Source: Bedellia somnulentella (lineage: Eukaryota > Arthropoda > Insecta > Lepidoptera > Bedelliidae). From it: 64,000 nucleotides of DNA. Numbering within the stretch: position 1 is the stretch's first letter; each line of letters starts with the position of its first letter. The position numbers and the translations under genes were made by a program. Below, piece by piece: positions 12,107-24,394 of the stretch. The notes under the pieces were generated by a model. It did no database searches and had not been told where the DNA came from. It saw only the letters and a program-made list of their open reading frames with translations. Location: positions 12,122,873 to 12,186,872 of the forward strand of contig OY755173.1 of assembly GCA_963576735.1 (NCBI GenBank). The letters run 5' to 3'.

Positions 12107-14427
12107 TCTGATGATGATAGAACAATTTCGCATCAAATTATCTATATGTTTTTCAAAACGTAATGATCCGTCAAACTCGAGTCCTAGGTTTCTTGCACTA
12201 TCAACACGTTCTATTGCTTGGCCTTCAATTTGAATATCCAAATTTTGAGAAATAATTTTGCTGATATGCGTTTTACTACCTAGAACCATATATTTCGATT
12301 TGAGAGGATTTAGTAACAGAGCGTTTCTGTTGCACCACGTTGTTATTGACCCAAGATCTTCGTTCATGTCAGAGACTGCGCATTGTATATTACTAGGCAC
12401 CTCCGATATGTAAAGCTGAGCATCATCTGCATATAAGTGAAATCTGCAGTTTTTTATACATTTCACTATGTCAGCCGTATAAATTATGAACAAGAGAGGG
12501 CCTAGTATGGATCCTTGTGGAACACCGTACGTAACTACCCTTGGTCGTGAGACCATTTGTTCTCCATTACTCGTTTGAAGTTTAACAGATTGTATCCGCT
12601 CACTCAAGTAGCTGTCAAACCAGTTTATGCATGCTAAGTCAAGACCGTAGTATGACAACTTAGACAAAATAAGTGGCCTAAAAATACTATCAAATGCTCG
12701 GGAGCAATCAAGGAGCGTTAAAAGTGTACCACGTCCATTATCTTGGTCAGCCAGTATATTATCAGTCACGTCCAGTAATGCAGTTACAGTACCACGACCT
12801 CTACGAAAGCCAGACTGAAGCGGAGGTAGTATTTCATTAATTTCGACATACTTGACCAGCTGTAAATAAATAACCTTCTCCAAGATCTTCGACAAAAATG
12901 GCAAAACACTAATAGGTCTTAAATCAGTGTACTCCTTTGGTTGACTAATTTTAGGCATTGGATTTACTAATGCCGTCTTAAATATACGCGGAACTGTAGA
13001 AGTAGCAATAGAACAATTTATCATAGTAGTTATAGCTGTAAGTGAGTTTGGTACTGTAAGCAAGATCATCTCCCTACTGATACCATCAATTCCTGTGGCA
13101 TTAGACGGTATTGACTTAATTATTTTAAGAACCTCAGATTCTGTTACTTGTCTTATGGTAAAAGTGGCTGAGCTGAAACGATTATACTCAAAATATGTCA
13201 AGTCAGATAGTTGCACAGTATTCAATGCAGGTAAATTAAGAAAATTATCGTTAATTTTATCGGGATTACAGAGAAAATCGGGCAACGTTTTACTATTAGT
13301 CGAATCAACCAATATTTTATTCTTTATATTACTCCAAAATTGCTTACTATCTTTTACATTAGAATTTACCAAATTATTATAATATTGTCTTTTTTCTTCC
13401 TGTATAGTTTTGAGAACATTTTTTTTTTATCATTTTTGTAACAATATCTATCAAGGTCTGTATTAGATTTTTTATATTTTTGCAGAGATTTGTCACGGTC
13501 TAGAATCATAGTTTTTAGGTTTTCTGTGATCCAGGGTAGAGACTTAGGCTTTAACGTTACTGTCTTCATTGGAGCAAACTTATCAAACAACAAGAGTATT
13601 ACACTATTAAACTTGTCGACCATTTCATCAACCGTTTTTAAATTAAACACAGAACTAAAATCTATTGCATTCAAGTAAGTATTAAATTTATCAAAATCAA
13701 TGTTTTTAATAGGTCTATATGTAAAAGTTTTCGGTAAAATTTTTAGTTTTCTAATTGCCAAAGTGACGTTAATCATTCGATGTCCAATGGTTCCAGCAAC
13801 ATCCAGAACTTCTACGTTTGTTACACTGCAGTTTGTTGAGACAACATCAATAAGAGTTTCAGATACATCGGTAAAATGAGTAGGTTCTTTGACGACCTGT
13901 TTTAAATCCATACAGTGCAAGAATTGATTCAATTTTGCAGTTTTTCTATCATTCTTATCAAGTAAATTTATGTTAAAATCACCGAGTAGAATCATATAAT
14001 CGTATTTTGAAAACAGTGAGACTGAATCAGTTAACGCGTCGATAAACACATCAACATTCAACCACTGTGGTCTGTATGCTGTGCCTATTATAATTTTGAA
14101 ACCATTACATTTAGTAGACAACCACATCTGTTCAAGTCTATCATCATTTACTCTATGGTGAGTCGTAGTAAGAGAGTCACTAATATAGAACGCCACTCCA
14201 CCTCCTCTTCCGCGACGCATATGGGTAGGGCGAGGTGTGAGCACCAGGCGGTAGCCGGGCGGGGCGGGAGCACGACCTCCTTCTCCAGCCGGCAGCCAGC
14301 TCTCATTAATAGCTATCAAATCGGGCTTTACCCTGTCCATAGCGATCAGGAAGTTATCATGCCCCGTATTCAAAGAACCCGCATTAAATAGTGCCACATT
14401 CAAATTGTGATTCTTAGTGCGGACCAT
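12068..14427 (-). pseudogene. LINE 2 ORF2, truncated second copy
   Basis: Duplicate of the LINE 2 endonuclease/RT. The endonuclease frame (from ATG 14427) runs to a run of ten A (sense), one more than copy 1, and stops at 13366. The RT frame covers 13372-12068 with the catalytic YADDAQLY and YGVPQGSILGPLLF. The RT is cut after HIDNLMRNC by the duplication junction and runs into unrelated sequence. It is non-functional. Confidence 0.9.
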
Positions 14428-14681
14428 TTAAGCATAAAAGCATGAAAATATACAATATGAAAAAGAAAATATTCTGGACACAAAGGAACTCTGAATAAAG
14501 AATCAATGATGATAAACTGAACGACTCAATCTTAAAACATATGTGGTATGTTAAGGAGATCCAAGATAAATCTGCCTTCCCGACATAATATGCACAGATC
14601 CATACATAAATACCGCCAAAGAAAAATACATATGCACTTATTATCTTATTTTGAACGTAGTCTGTGTTACCATTGTGCCCT

Positions 14682-15100
14682 ATATCGTTCTATCGTTCTA
14701 TATATCGTCCTATATTTATTTATCGTTCTATCGTTTATATATCATTCTATAGTTCTATATATCGTTCTATCGTTTATATATCGTTCTATAGTTCAATATA
14801 TCGTCCTATCGTTCTATCTATCGTTCTTTATATCGTTCTATCGTTTAAATATCGGTCTATCATTCTATATATCGTTCTATCGTTTATACATCGTTCTATC
14901 GTTTATATATCGTTCTATCGTTCTACATATCGTCCTATATTTATTTATCGTTCTATCGTTTATATATTGTTCTATCTTTCTATCTATCGTTCTTTATCTC
15001 GTTCTATCGTTTACACATCGTTCTATCGTTTATACATCGTTCTATCGTTTATGTATTGTTTATATATCGTTCTATCGTTTATACATCGATCTACCGTTTA
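14682..15100. repeat. 19-bp satellite, block 4 (duplicate of block 2)
   Basis: Essentially identical to 7567-7985 as part of the 7.1-kb tandem duplication. Confidence 0.95.
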
Positions 15101-17047
15101 TACAGGGTGTGATTGTAACGACTGTTTTCAATGAAAAGTATGATTAATTATCACGTATAGAGGCAGAATTCGTTGAAAAAAAACACACTTATTTTTTTTC
15201 AAATTTTGTTAAAATTTGCACTAAGAAAGTAGTACTATTGACACCAACACGCTCAATGTGTGCGTGAAACGCGATGACAAGGCGGCCAACTCAGCTGACA
15301 GCTGCGACCCGCCGTGACCCTTAACCGGCGGCCAAATCAAATCAAGGCCAGTAAAGTAATCAATCGAACTTAGCTTCTAATATCTTCTTATTTTTTACAT
15401 GTTTATTTGATGTGATAAATTTGAATAACACTACCCCATTGTTAATACTGCATTGGAATACAAGGCGACTAAGAGCAATGAGGCACTGGGAGCGGCAGTA
15501 TGTTCAGAGAAAAATTATACTTAAACATATCGCCGCGAAATTCAAAATCTGCGTACGTATCATGTCGGGCGGGCTTGTCGGCATGACATCAAAGGAACAG
15601 TATTAGTACTAAGTTAGTTGTTTGTAGCTCATTGTGTTTGTGTTGCTTATGATTGGAGGTCACTTTGATTTATCGCATTAATTTTCGGAGTGTGAGTTCA
15701 GTTTCAGTATCTTGTGTTGTGATAGTGTTGTGATTTAATAACCCACGGGAGCTAAGATTCATTCGAAGTGCATTTCGTGAAATACAAAATGATGCACATA
15801 CCTTCACGAGTGCGGGCAAATGTACTTAAACGTGCTGAAGCGTGTTTGTTAGTTAACGGTGCACATTTTGAACAAGGTGCTGTGTAGTGTCGGCTGTGCT
15901 GTGTAGTGTCGGCTTAGAATACCACTACCCCATTTTTTCCGGTGGGTGAACGTAAGAGGCGACTAACGGTATTAGGGTTTTTAAGGGATTTTTGGGTGAT
16001 GAGGTTGGAGACCCATCACCTTTATTTTACCATCTTTTCCCCACTAAACTTTCCAAAAGTGGCTAAGAAATTTCTAATTCTTTAGCTCTGGCTACCCCAT
16101 CTAGGGATTTATAACCGTGAGTATGTGTATGTATATATTTTACTGCCTGAAGTGAATTGATACCATTGAAATACACAATGGTATTATAACTATCTTTTTC
16201 ATTCTATGGTAGTCGTGTTATGGTTACATTCAGTGTTTGTGTTTTATAATGTTAATTCTCAAAATGTTCTGCGTTTTACGCAAATAAAGGTGATAGCCCG
16301 GATCTGCCACTGCCAATCAAAACGGGGTGAGTTATTTTTATGCATATTCTTTAGTTGAGTGTGATAGAGTACAGATACACCCGTTTAGAGCCCTTTAGCC
16401 CCGAGAGAGTTTAGTAAACACCAAGAACTCCTCCAATTTCGATGTCGGTTAATGAATGAATAGGTATTTCTTGCGCACTTTATTTTATGCCACGTAAATG
16501 CATCGTTTCGAGGGTCTCTATTTGTTTTTAAATTTATTATCTTACGCTCATGAAGGACATACATTACATACATACTCACTCCGTTAGTTCCCATTGGGGT
16601 AGGCAGAGACTATCGATCGCCACTTCGTACGATCTTCGTACATCAATCTTTTCATACATGCTCTTTTATTCTTCATACATTTTTATTTACTTGAAAATGT
16701 TTGAATTACACTACCCCATATTTAATACTGGATTGAAATACGAGGCAACTACGACCACAGCGGCACCAGGCGCGGCGGTAAGTTCAAAGAAAAATCAAAC
16801 GGCCATGTTTAGGCCGCGAAATTCAAATTTGCATTGCTGTCATAATGCGGAGACATAAAAAGGGGTAGGAGTGTGTGCGCTAGGCTAGTGTAGGTAACTA
16901 CAGTTTTCCATCTGATGGAGAAAGTAAGTTTTTCTGCTAAAGCGGTTTTAACCTGTTTTTTTATTTCATATGGTGGATATTAAGCATTAAACTTTAATAT
17001 ACGAATTAATATTGAAGTAACAATCGCCGTCAAACTAACACGCTGTA
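15101..17047. mobile_element. TACAGGGTGT-ended repeat unit, copy 2 (duplicate of copy 1)
   Basis: Near-identical to 7986-9933. Differences include 'ctccgttag' for 'ctcctttag' near 16583 and 'aaattcaaatttg' for 'aaatacaaaatttg' near 16820, the latter giving a 1-bp shift in offset. It arose by the segmental duplication rather than by an independent insertion. Confidence 0.6.
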
Positions 17048-19018
17048 TATCGTTCTTTCGTTTATACATCGTTCTATCGTTTATATATCGTTCTATTGTT
17101 TATATATCGTTCTATCGTTTATACATCGTTCTATCGTTAATCGTTATATCGTTATATCGTTCTATCTGTCGTTATTAACATCGTTCTATCGTTTATATAT
17201 CGTTCTATCGTTCTATATATCGTTATATCGTTCTATCTATCGTTTATATATCGTACTATGGTTCTTTATATCGTTCTATCGTTTATATATCGTTCTATCG
17301 TTTATATATCATCCTATCGTTTATATATCGTTCTATAGTTTATATATCGTTCTATCGTTTATATATCGTTCTATCGTTTATATATCGTTCTTTAGTTCTA
17401 TATATCGTTCTATCGTTTATATATCGTTCAATGGTTTATATATCGTTCTTTAGTTCTATATATCGTTCTATCGTTCTATCTATCGTTCTTTATATCGTTC
17501 TATCGTTTAAATATCGGTCTATCATTCTATATATCGTTCAATCGTGTGTACATCGTTCTATCGTTTATATATCGTTCTATCGTTTATACATCGTTCTATC
17601 GTTTATATATCGTTATATCGTTCTAACTGTCGTTCTTAACATCGTTCTATCGTTTATATTTCGTTCTATATATTATATATCGTTCTATCGTATATATATC
17701 GTTCTGTCGTATATATCGTTCTATCGTTAATATCGTTATATATCATTCTATAGTTCTATATATCGTTCTATCGTTTATATATCGTTCAATGGTTTATATA
17801 TCGTTCAATGGTTTATATATCGTTCAATGGTTTATATATCGTTCTATCGTTTATATATCGTTCTTTAGTTCTATATATCGTTCTATCGTTCTATCTATCG
17901 TTCTTTATATCGTTCTATCGTTTAAATATAGGTCTATCATTCTATATATAGTTCTATCGTGTATACATCGTTCTATCGTTTATATATCGTTCTATTGTTT
18001 ATATATCGTTCTATCTGTCGTTCTTAACATCGTTCTATCGTTTATATTTTGTTCTAGATTTTATATATCGTTCTATCGTATATATATCGTTCTATCGTTA
18101 ATATCGTTATATATCATTCTGTAGTTCTATATATCGTTCTATCGTTTATATATCGTTCTATAGTTCTATATATCGTTCTATCGTTCTATCTATCGTTCTT
18201 TATATCGTTCTATCGTGTAAATATCGTTCTATCGTTTATATATCGTACTATCGTTCTTTATATCGTTCTATCGTTTATATATCGTTCTATCGTTTATATA
18301 TCATTCTATTGTTCTATATATCGTTCTATCGTTTATATATCGTTCTATAGTTCTATATATCGTTCTATCGTTCTATCTATCGTTCTTTATATCGTTCTAT
18401 CGTTTAAATATAGTTCTATCGTTTATATATCGTTCTATCGTTTATACATCGTTCTATCGTTAATATATCGTTATATCGTTCTATCTATCGTTTATATATC
18501 GTTCTATCGTTTATATATCGTTCTATCGTTTATATATCGTTCTATAGTTCTATACATCGTTCTATCTATCGTTCTTTATATCGTTCTATCGTTTAAATAT
18601 CGGTCTATCATTCTATGTATCGGTCTATCATTCTATCGTTCTTTACATCGTTCTATCGTTTATATATCGTTCTATAGTTCTTTATATCGTTCTATGGTTT
18701 ATATATCATTCTATAGTTCTATGTATCGTTCTATCGTTTATATATCGTTCTATCGTTTATATATCGTTCTATCGTTTATATATCGTTCTTTAGTTCTATA
18801 TATCGTTCTATCGTTTATATATCGTTCTATCGTTTATATATTGTTCTATCGTTCTATCTATCGTTTATATATCGTTCCATCGTTCTTTATATCGTTCTAT
18901 GGTTTAAATATCGTTCTATCGTTTATATATCATTCTATAGTTCTATATATCGTTCTATCGTTTATATATCGTTCTATAGTTCTATATATCGTTCTATCGT
19001 TCTATCTATCATTCTATT
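17048..19018. repeat. 19-bp satellite, block 5 (duplicate of block 3)
   Basis: Near-identical to 9934-11943, except that about 57 bp ('gttctttatatcg...') just before the T-tract are absent, as expected from unequal exchange or slippage within a satellite. Confidence 0.95.
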
Positions 19019-20040
19019 TTTTTTTTTTTTATTTTTTTTTTTATTGATCTACAAAACCAAGTACAAAATTAGGAAAGTAACAATACAACAATATTGACGA
19101 CATGTTTTTCTTTTGCACTCTACTTGATGTAGATACTGCATGCTCGTTAATACATAAATAAATATTTTATCTTAGACCTATGATTGTAAACACAAGAATA
19201 AAAAAAATACATTAAAAATTAAACACTAAAAAATTTAAATAATTTAAATAAAAAAATCTGACAACAATGACAATGATTGTAAACACAAGAATAAAAAAAA
19301 ATACATTAAAAATTAAACACTAAAAACACTAAAAAATTTAAATAATTTAAATAAAAAAATCTGACACCAACAGACAAAGGCATAAAAAAGAAGATAAAAA
19401 AGATAAAAAACTCAAAAAAGTTGCTCAAAAAATAATAATAATTATGGAGCACTATAATAAATTGATAATGAGTGTTTCACGGCTGCCAAGCTATCATTAA
19501 ATATATCTAAAAGAGATCGAACTGAGTTAGTTGACGAACACATGCGATAAATAGGGGAGTGAGTTCCTAGATTGGTTCTTACTGACGGGAGACGAAAGGT
19601 TTTATTATTTTGAAGCCTACTGCAGGATCGTGGAATTGAAAAATTTAATGATTCTAATAGTTCAGGAGAATCTATTTGGCCGTTTATTGTTTTGTAGATA
19701 AAAAGAATATCTGATATGGTCCTACGACTTTTAAGTGTTTGTAATTTATAATGACATAGTCTTTTATCATAAGAAGTTAGGGTATGACACAGGCGATCAT
19801 TGAAGCTTAACATGTAGAGAAACCTCTTTTGCACAATTTCTAACCGATTCGAGTGAACTGAGTACCCTGGGTTCCATACCACACTGTTAAACTCCAAGAT
19901 ACTCCGAACCAAGGCCTTATAAATTAATATGGTGACTTGAGAATTTTGCAGTACCTTAGTTTGCCTATTTATGAAGCCAGCCAAACGCGAAGTCTTCTGG
20001 ATAATATAATTAAGATGCTCCCGGAAGTTTAGCTTATTAT
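19019..20040 (-). mobile_element. 5'-truncated LINE 3 (RT C-terminus, 3' UTR, poly-A)
   Basis: A minus-strand LINE remnant: T-tract on + (sense poly-A) at about 19017-19042, 3' UTR to 19441, then the RT C-terminal frame 19984-19442. It is cut at about 20040 where satellite resumes; severe 5' truncation is typical of target-primed reverse transcription. The 3' UTR holds a tandem duplication with 92-bp period ('tgattgtaaacac' at 19181 and 19273). Protein similarity places it with LINE 1. Confidence 0.9.
19442..19984 (-). pseudogene. LINE 3 reverse transcriptase C-terminal fragment (about 180 residues)
   Basis: Only the part after the RT catalytic domain is present: ALVRSILEFNSVVWNPGYSV, RLEIVQKRFLYMLSF, THSPIYRMCSSTNS. 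The same string pattern (LLDYCSVVWNPGYQV, RLERVQKKFL, HHSPMYRICSSTNA) occurs in LINE 1. The open frame is not a gene: it has no start context and no catalytic YADD. Confidence 0.85.
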
Positions 20041-20171
20041 CTATATATCGTTCTATCGTTTATACATCGTTCTATCGTTTATATATCGTTCTATCGTTCT
20101 ATATATCGTCCTATATTTATTTATCGTTCTATCGTTTATATATTGTTCTATCGTTCTATCTATCGTTCTAT
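20041..20171. repeat. 19-bp satellite, block 6
   Basis: Short satellite stretch between the truncated 5' end of LINE 3 and the first hAT block. Confidence 0.95.
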
Positions 20172-21187
20172 CTAATAACTTTTATTGTAAGTAAACAAGT
20201 TCGTTTTAATGTAAGCTAATTATATTTATTTATTTTTGCCCTTGTCTGGTATGTCTACCCCAGCCCCGGATCTACTATTTTTTCGAACCGGGGCAAGAAC
20301 TTGATATAGCGCTCCCTCTCGTGAGCGTTTGATTAACACTAAGTGGCATTTTTGGTGGTCGAAAGAATATTATTTAATAAAATTGTACTCTTTATTATTT
20401 ATTGCTGATAACTTTTTCTTTAGTGTGACATCAAATTAAATATAACAACAACAATTAACAACGCTCCCGATATTCAAGACATTTTTTTAATTTTCCTCAT
20501 CGTTTTTTTTTCTCTTTTATCTTACTACAGCTTTACACGGCGTGCTTTCTTTTCCGCGAAAGAATCTATTAGCTCATCAAAGTCCGTCTCAAAGGCAGTT
20601 TTATTTTCAATAGCTAGAATCGTGAGGCCAGATAAACGTTCTTGGCTCATTGTTGAATGCAGATAGTTTTTAATTATTTTCAGTTTGCTGAAACTTCGCT
20701 CACAGCTGGCAGATGTCGTCGGTAATGTGCAGTATATCCTCAAAGCTTTACTAACTTTAGGAAACGCTTCTTGCAAGTCATTCTTACACAGATGTTGTAA
20801 CAGGTCGAATGCACTTGATTTTTCATCAATTTCCGTTACTAGGTCTTTGAATACAGAAAGTTCCTGTCAAAATTCAACTGCATTCAAGTCTTTTGAATAT
20901 TTTCGAGCTAGTTCGGCTCCATGTTTCTGCAGATCACCAGTCGACATATCTAAAAATGCGTGACCACTGAGGAAGGCGATGTTTTCATGTAGGCTCTTGG
21001 TTGTTTCATTTTACTAATTACTCGGACACGCAATCTAAAATAAACTAAACAACGGTCGTCCCTTGGCGTAAAGGGTTATTCGGCTCGGTTCGTGTAGCCT
21101 CTAGTGCTACAAGTGACATACGAGGGAATCCCCGGCAGTGATACGTACGTTATCAGTATTGCCAATTAGGCTACAACTTTACAGAAT
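20172..21187 (-). mobile_element. hAT transposon fragment, copy 1 (right terminus missing)
   Basis: The block starts 'taataac.tttattgtaag' after satellite and ends 'acagaatatctttct' before satellite. One hAT terminus (CAGCCCCGGATCTA) lies at 20271-20284. The opposite terminus, present only in the copy ending at 50082, is missing. It holds a broken transposase C-terminus on the minus strand. About 100 bp of non-element sequence left of the terminus travels with every copy, so these copies spread by array amplification and not by transposition. Confidence 0.85.
20525..20950 (-). pseudogene. hAT transposase C-terminus with in-frame stop (copy 1)
   Basis: Minus-strand frame from about 20950: MSTGDLQKHGAELARKYSK, an in-frame TGA (at about 20870), then QELSVFKDLVTEIDEK and the hAT dimerisation domain at 20776-20525 (LPTTSASCERSFSKLKIIKN, YLHSTMSQERLSGLTILAIE). 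That C-terminal domain mediates transposase dimerisation in hAT proteins. The catalytic core and zinc finger are absent. The same TGA is shared by almost all other copies, so they descend from one dead element. Confidence 0.85.
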
Positions 21188-21254
21188 ATCTTTCTATATA
21201 TCGTTCTATCGTTCTTCATATCGTTCTATGGTTTATATATCGTTCTATCGTTGT
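21188..21254. repeat. 19-bp satellite, block 7
   Basis: Short satellite run between the hAT block and an internal hAT fragment. Confidence 0.9.
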
Positions 21255-21402
21255 TACAGGTCGAATGCACTTGATTTTTCATCAATTTCCGTTACTAGGT
21301 CTTTGAATACAGAAAGTTCCTGTCAAAATTCAACTGCATTCAAGTCTTTTGAATATTTTCGAGCTAGTTCGGCTCCATGTTTCTGCAGATCACCAGTCGA
21401 CG
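21253..21402 (-). mobile_element. Internal hAT fragment (about 150 bp) inside satellite
   Basis: Runs from 'gttacaggtcgaatgcac' to 'caccagtcgac' and is identical to the middle of the hAT block at 20795-20945, including the TGA. Satellite flanks both sides. A matching fragment sits at 24058-24208, so the hAT-plus-satellite arrangement was itself copied. Confidence 0.9.
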
Positions 21403-22978
21403 TTCAATCGTTTATATATCGTTCTATTGTTTATATATCGTTCTATCGTTTAAACATCGTTCTATCGTTTATATATCGTTATATCGTTCTATCTGTCGTT
21501 CTTAACATCGTTCTATCGTTTATATATCGTTCTATAGTTTATATATCGTTCTATCGTATATATATCGTTCTATCGTTAATTTATCGTTCTATAGTTCTAT
21601 ATATCGTTCTATAGTTCTTTATATCGTTCTATGGTTTATATATCGTTCTATCTCTTATATATAATTCTATAGTTGTATATATCGTTCTATCGTTTATATA
21701 TCGTTCTATCGTTCATATATCGTTCTATCGTTTATATATCGTTCTATCCTTTAATATATCATTCTATAGTTCTATATATCGTTCTATCGTTTATATATCG
21801 TTCTATAGTTCTATATATCGTTCTACGGTTCTATCTATTGTTCTTTATATCGTTCTATCGTTTAAATATCGGTCTATCATTCTATATATCGTTCTATATT
21901 TATTTATCGTTCTATCGTTTATATATCGTTCTATAGTTTATATATCGTTCTATCGTATATATATCGTTCTATCGTTAATATATCGTTCTATCGTTCTATA
22001 TATCGTTATATCGTTCTATCTATCGTTAATATATCGAACTATCGTTCTTTATATCGTTCTTTCGTTTATATATCGTTATATCGTTCTATCTGTCGTTCTT
22101 AACATCGTTCTATCGTTTATATATCGTTCTTTAGTTTATATATCGTTCTATCGTATATATATCGTTCTATCGTTAATTTATCGTTCTATAGTTCTATATA
22201 TCGTTCCATAGTTCTTTATATCGTTCTATGGTTTATATATCGTTCTATCTCTTATATATAATTCTATAGTTGTATATATCGTTCTATCGTTTATATATCG
22301 TTCTATCGTTCATATATCGTTCTATCGTTTATATATCGTTCTATCGTTTATATATCGTTCTTTCGTTTATATATCGTTCTATAGTTCTATACATCGTTCT
22401 ATCGATCGTTCTTTATATCGTTCTATCGTTTAAATATCGGTCTATCATTCTATGTGTCGGTCTATCATTCTATCATTCTTTACATCGTTCTATCGTTTAT
22501 ATATCGTTCTATAGTTCTTTATATCGTTCTATGGTTTATATATCGTTCTATCGTTTATATATCATTGTATAGTTCTATGTATCGTTCTATCGTTTATATA
22601 TCGTTCTATCGTTTATATATCGTTCTATCGTTTATATATCGTTCTTTAGTTCTATATATCGTTCTATCGTTTATATATCGTTCTATCGTTCTTTATATCG
22701 TTCTATGTTTTAAATATCGTTCTATCGTTTATATATCATTCTATAGTTCTATATATCGTTCTATCGTTTATATATCGTTCTATAGTTCTATATATCGTTC
22801 TATCGTTTTATCTATCGTTCTTTATATCGTTCTATCGTTTAAATATCGGTCTATCATTCTATATATCGTTCTATCGTTTATACATCGTTCTATCGTTTAT
22901 ATATCGTTCTATCGTTCTATATATCGTCCTATATTTATTTATCGTTCTATCGTTTATATATTGTTCTATCGTTCTATC
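21402..22978. repeat. 19-bp satellite, block 8
   Basis: About 1.6 kb of the satellite family, with internal repetition at larger scale: the stretch after 'atctcttatatataattc' occurs at 21651 and again at 22249. Confidence 0.95.
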
Positions 22979-23995
22979 TAATAACTATTATTGTAAGTAA
23001 ACAAGTTCGTTTTAATGTAAGCTAATTATATTTATTTATTTTTGCCCTTGTCTGGTATGTCTACCCCAGCCCCGGATCTACTATTTTTTCGAACCGGGGC
23101 AAGAACTTGATATAGCGCTCCCTCTCGTGAGCGTTTGATTAACACTAAGTGGCATTTTTGGTGGTCGAAAGAATACTATTTAATAAAATTGTACTCTTTC
23201 TTATTTATTGCTGATAACTTTTTCTTTAGTGTGACATCAAATTAAATATAACAACAACAATTAACAACGCTCCCGATATTCAAGACATTTTTTTAATTTT
23301 CCTCATCGTTTTTTTTTCTCTTTTATCTTACTACAGCTTTACACGGCGTGCTTTCTTTTCCGCGAAAGAATCTATTAGCTCATCAAAGTCCGTCTCAAAG
23401 GCAGTTTTATTTTCAATAGCTAGAATCGTGAGGCCAGATAAACGTTCTTGGCTCATTGTTGAATGCAGATAGTTTTTAATTATTTTCAGTTTGCTGAAAC
23501 TTCGCTCACAGCTGGCAGATGTCGTCGGTAATGTGCAGTATATCCTCAAAGCTTTACTAACTTTAGGAAACGCTTCTTGCAAGTCATTCTTACACAGATG
23601 TTGTAACAGGTCGAATGTACTTGATTTTTCATCAATTTCCGTTACTAGGTCTTTGAATACAGAAAGTTCCTGTCAAAAGTCTTTCTGCATTCAAGTCTTT
23701 TGAATATTTTCGAGCTAGTTCGGCTCCATGTTTCTGCAGATCACCAGTCGACATATCTAAAAATGCGTGACCACTGAGGAAGGCGATGTTCTCATGTAGG
23801 CTCTTGGTTGTTTCATTTTACTAATTACTCGGACACGCAATCTAAAATAAACTAAACAACGGTCGTCCCTTGGCGTAAAGGGTTATTCGGCTCGGTTCGT
23901 GTAGCCTCTAGTGCTACAAGTGACATACGGGGGAATCCCCGGCAGTGATACGTACGTTATCAGTATTGCCAATTAGGCTACAACTTTACAGAATA
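22979..23995 (-). mobile_element. hAT transposon fragment, copy 2
   Basis: Same block structure as 20172-21187, terminus CAGCCCCGGATCTA near 23068, transposase remnant 23331-23582 on the minus strand. It differs near 23676, where 'aaaagtctttctgc' replaces 'aaaattcaactgc', altering the region of the shared stop. Confidence 0.85.
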
Positions 23996-24394
23996 TCTTT
24001 CTATGTATCGTTCTATCGTTCTTCATATCGTTCTATGGTTTATATATCGTTCTATCGTTGTTACAGGTCGAATGCACTTGATTTTTCATCAATTTCCGTT
24101 ACTAGGTCTTTGAATACAGAAAGTTCCTGTCAAAATTCAACTGCATTCAAGTCTTTTGAATATTTTCGAGCTAGTTCGGCTCCATTTTTCTGCAGATCAC
24201 CAGTCGACGTTCAATCGTTTATATATCGTTCTATTGTTTATATATCGTTCTATCGTTTAAACATCGTTCTATCGTTTTTATATCGTTCTATAGTTTATAT
24301 ATCGTTCTATCGTATATATATCGTTCTATCGTTAATTTATCGTTCTATAGTTCTATATATCGTTCTATAGTTCTTTATATCGTTCTATGGTTTA
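23996..24394. repeat. 19-bp satellite, blocks 9-10, split by an internal hAT fragment (24058-24208)
   Basis: Short satellite run, the same roughly 150-bp internal hAT fragment as at 21253-21402, then satellite to the TACAGGGTGT unit. The order satellite, fragment, satellite mirrors 21188-21610, with one shortened satellite segment. Confidence 0.9.

Larger units (their letters stand above)
12121..19185. repeat. 7.1-kb tandem segmental duplication, copy 2
   Basis: Near-identical copy of 5007-12106. It begins in the LINE 2 RT and ends in LINE 3, which in this copy continues intact across the breakpoint. Copy 2 therefore carries the original right flank and copy 1 the original left flank (LINE 2 C-terminus and 3' UTR). 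Confidence 0.95.

Noticed and set aside
12121..14435. A second independent LINE 2 insertion
   Set aside because: Flanking satellite and the adjacent unit are identical to copy 1 over 7 kb, so it is part of a segmental duplication.
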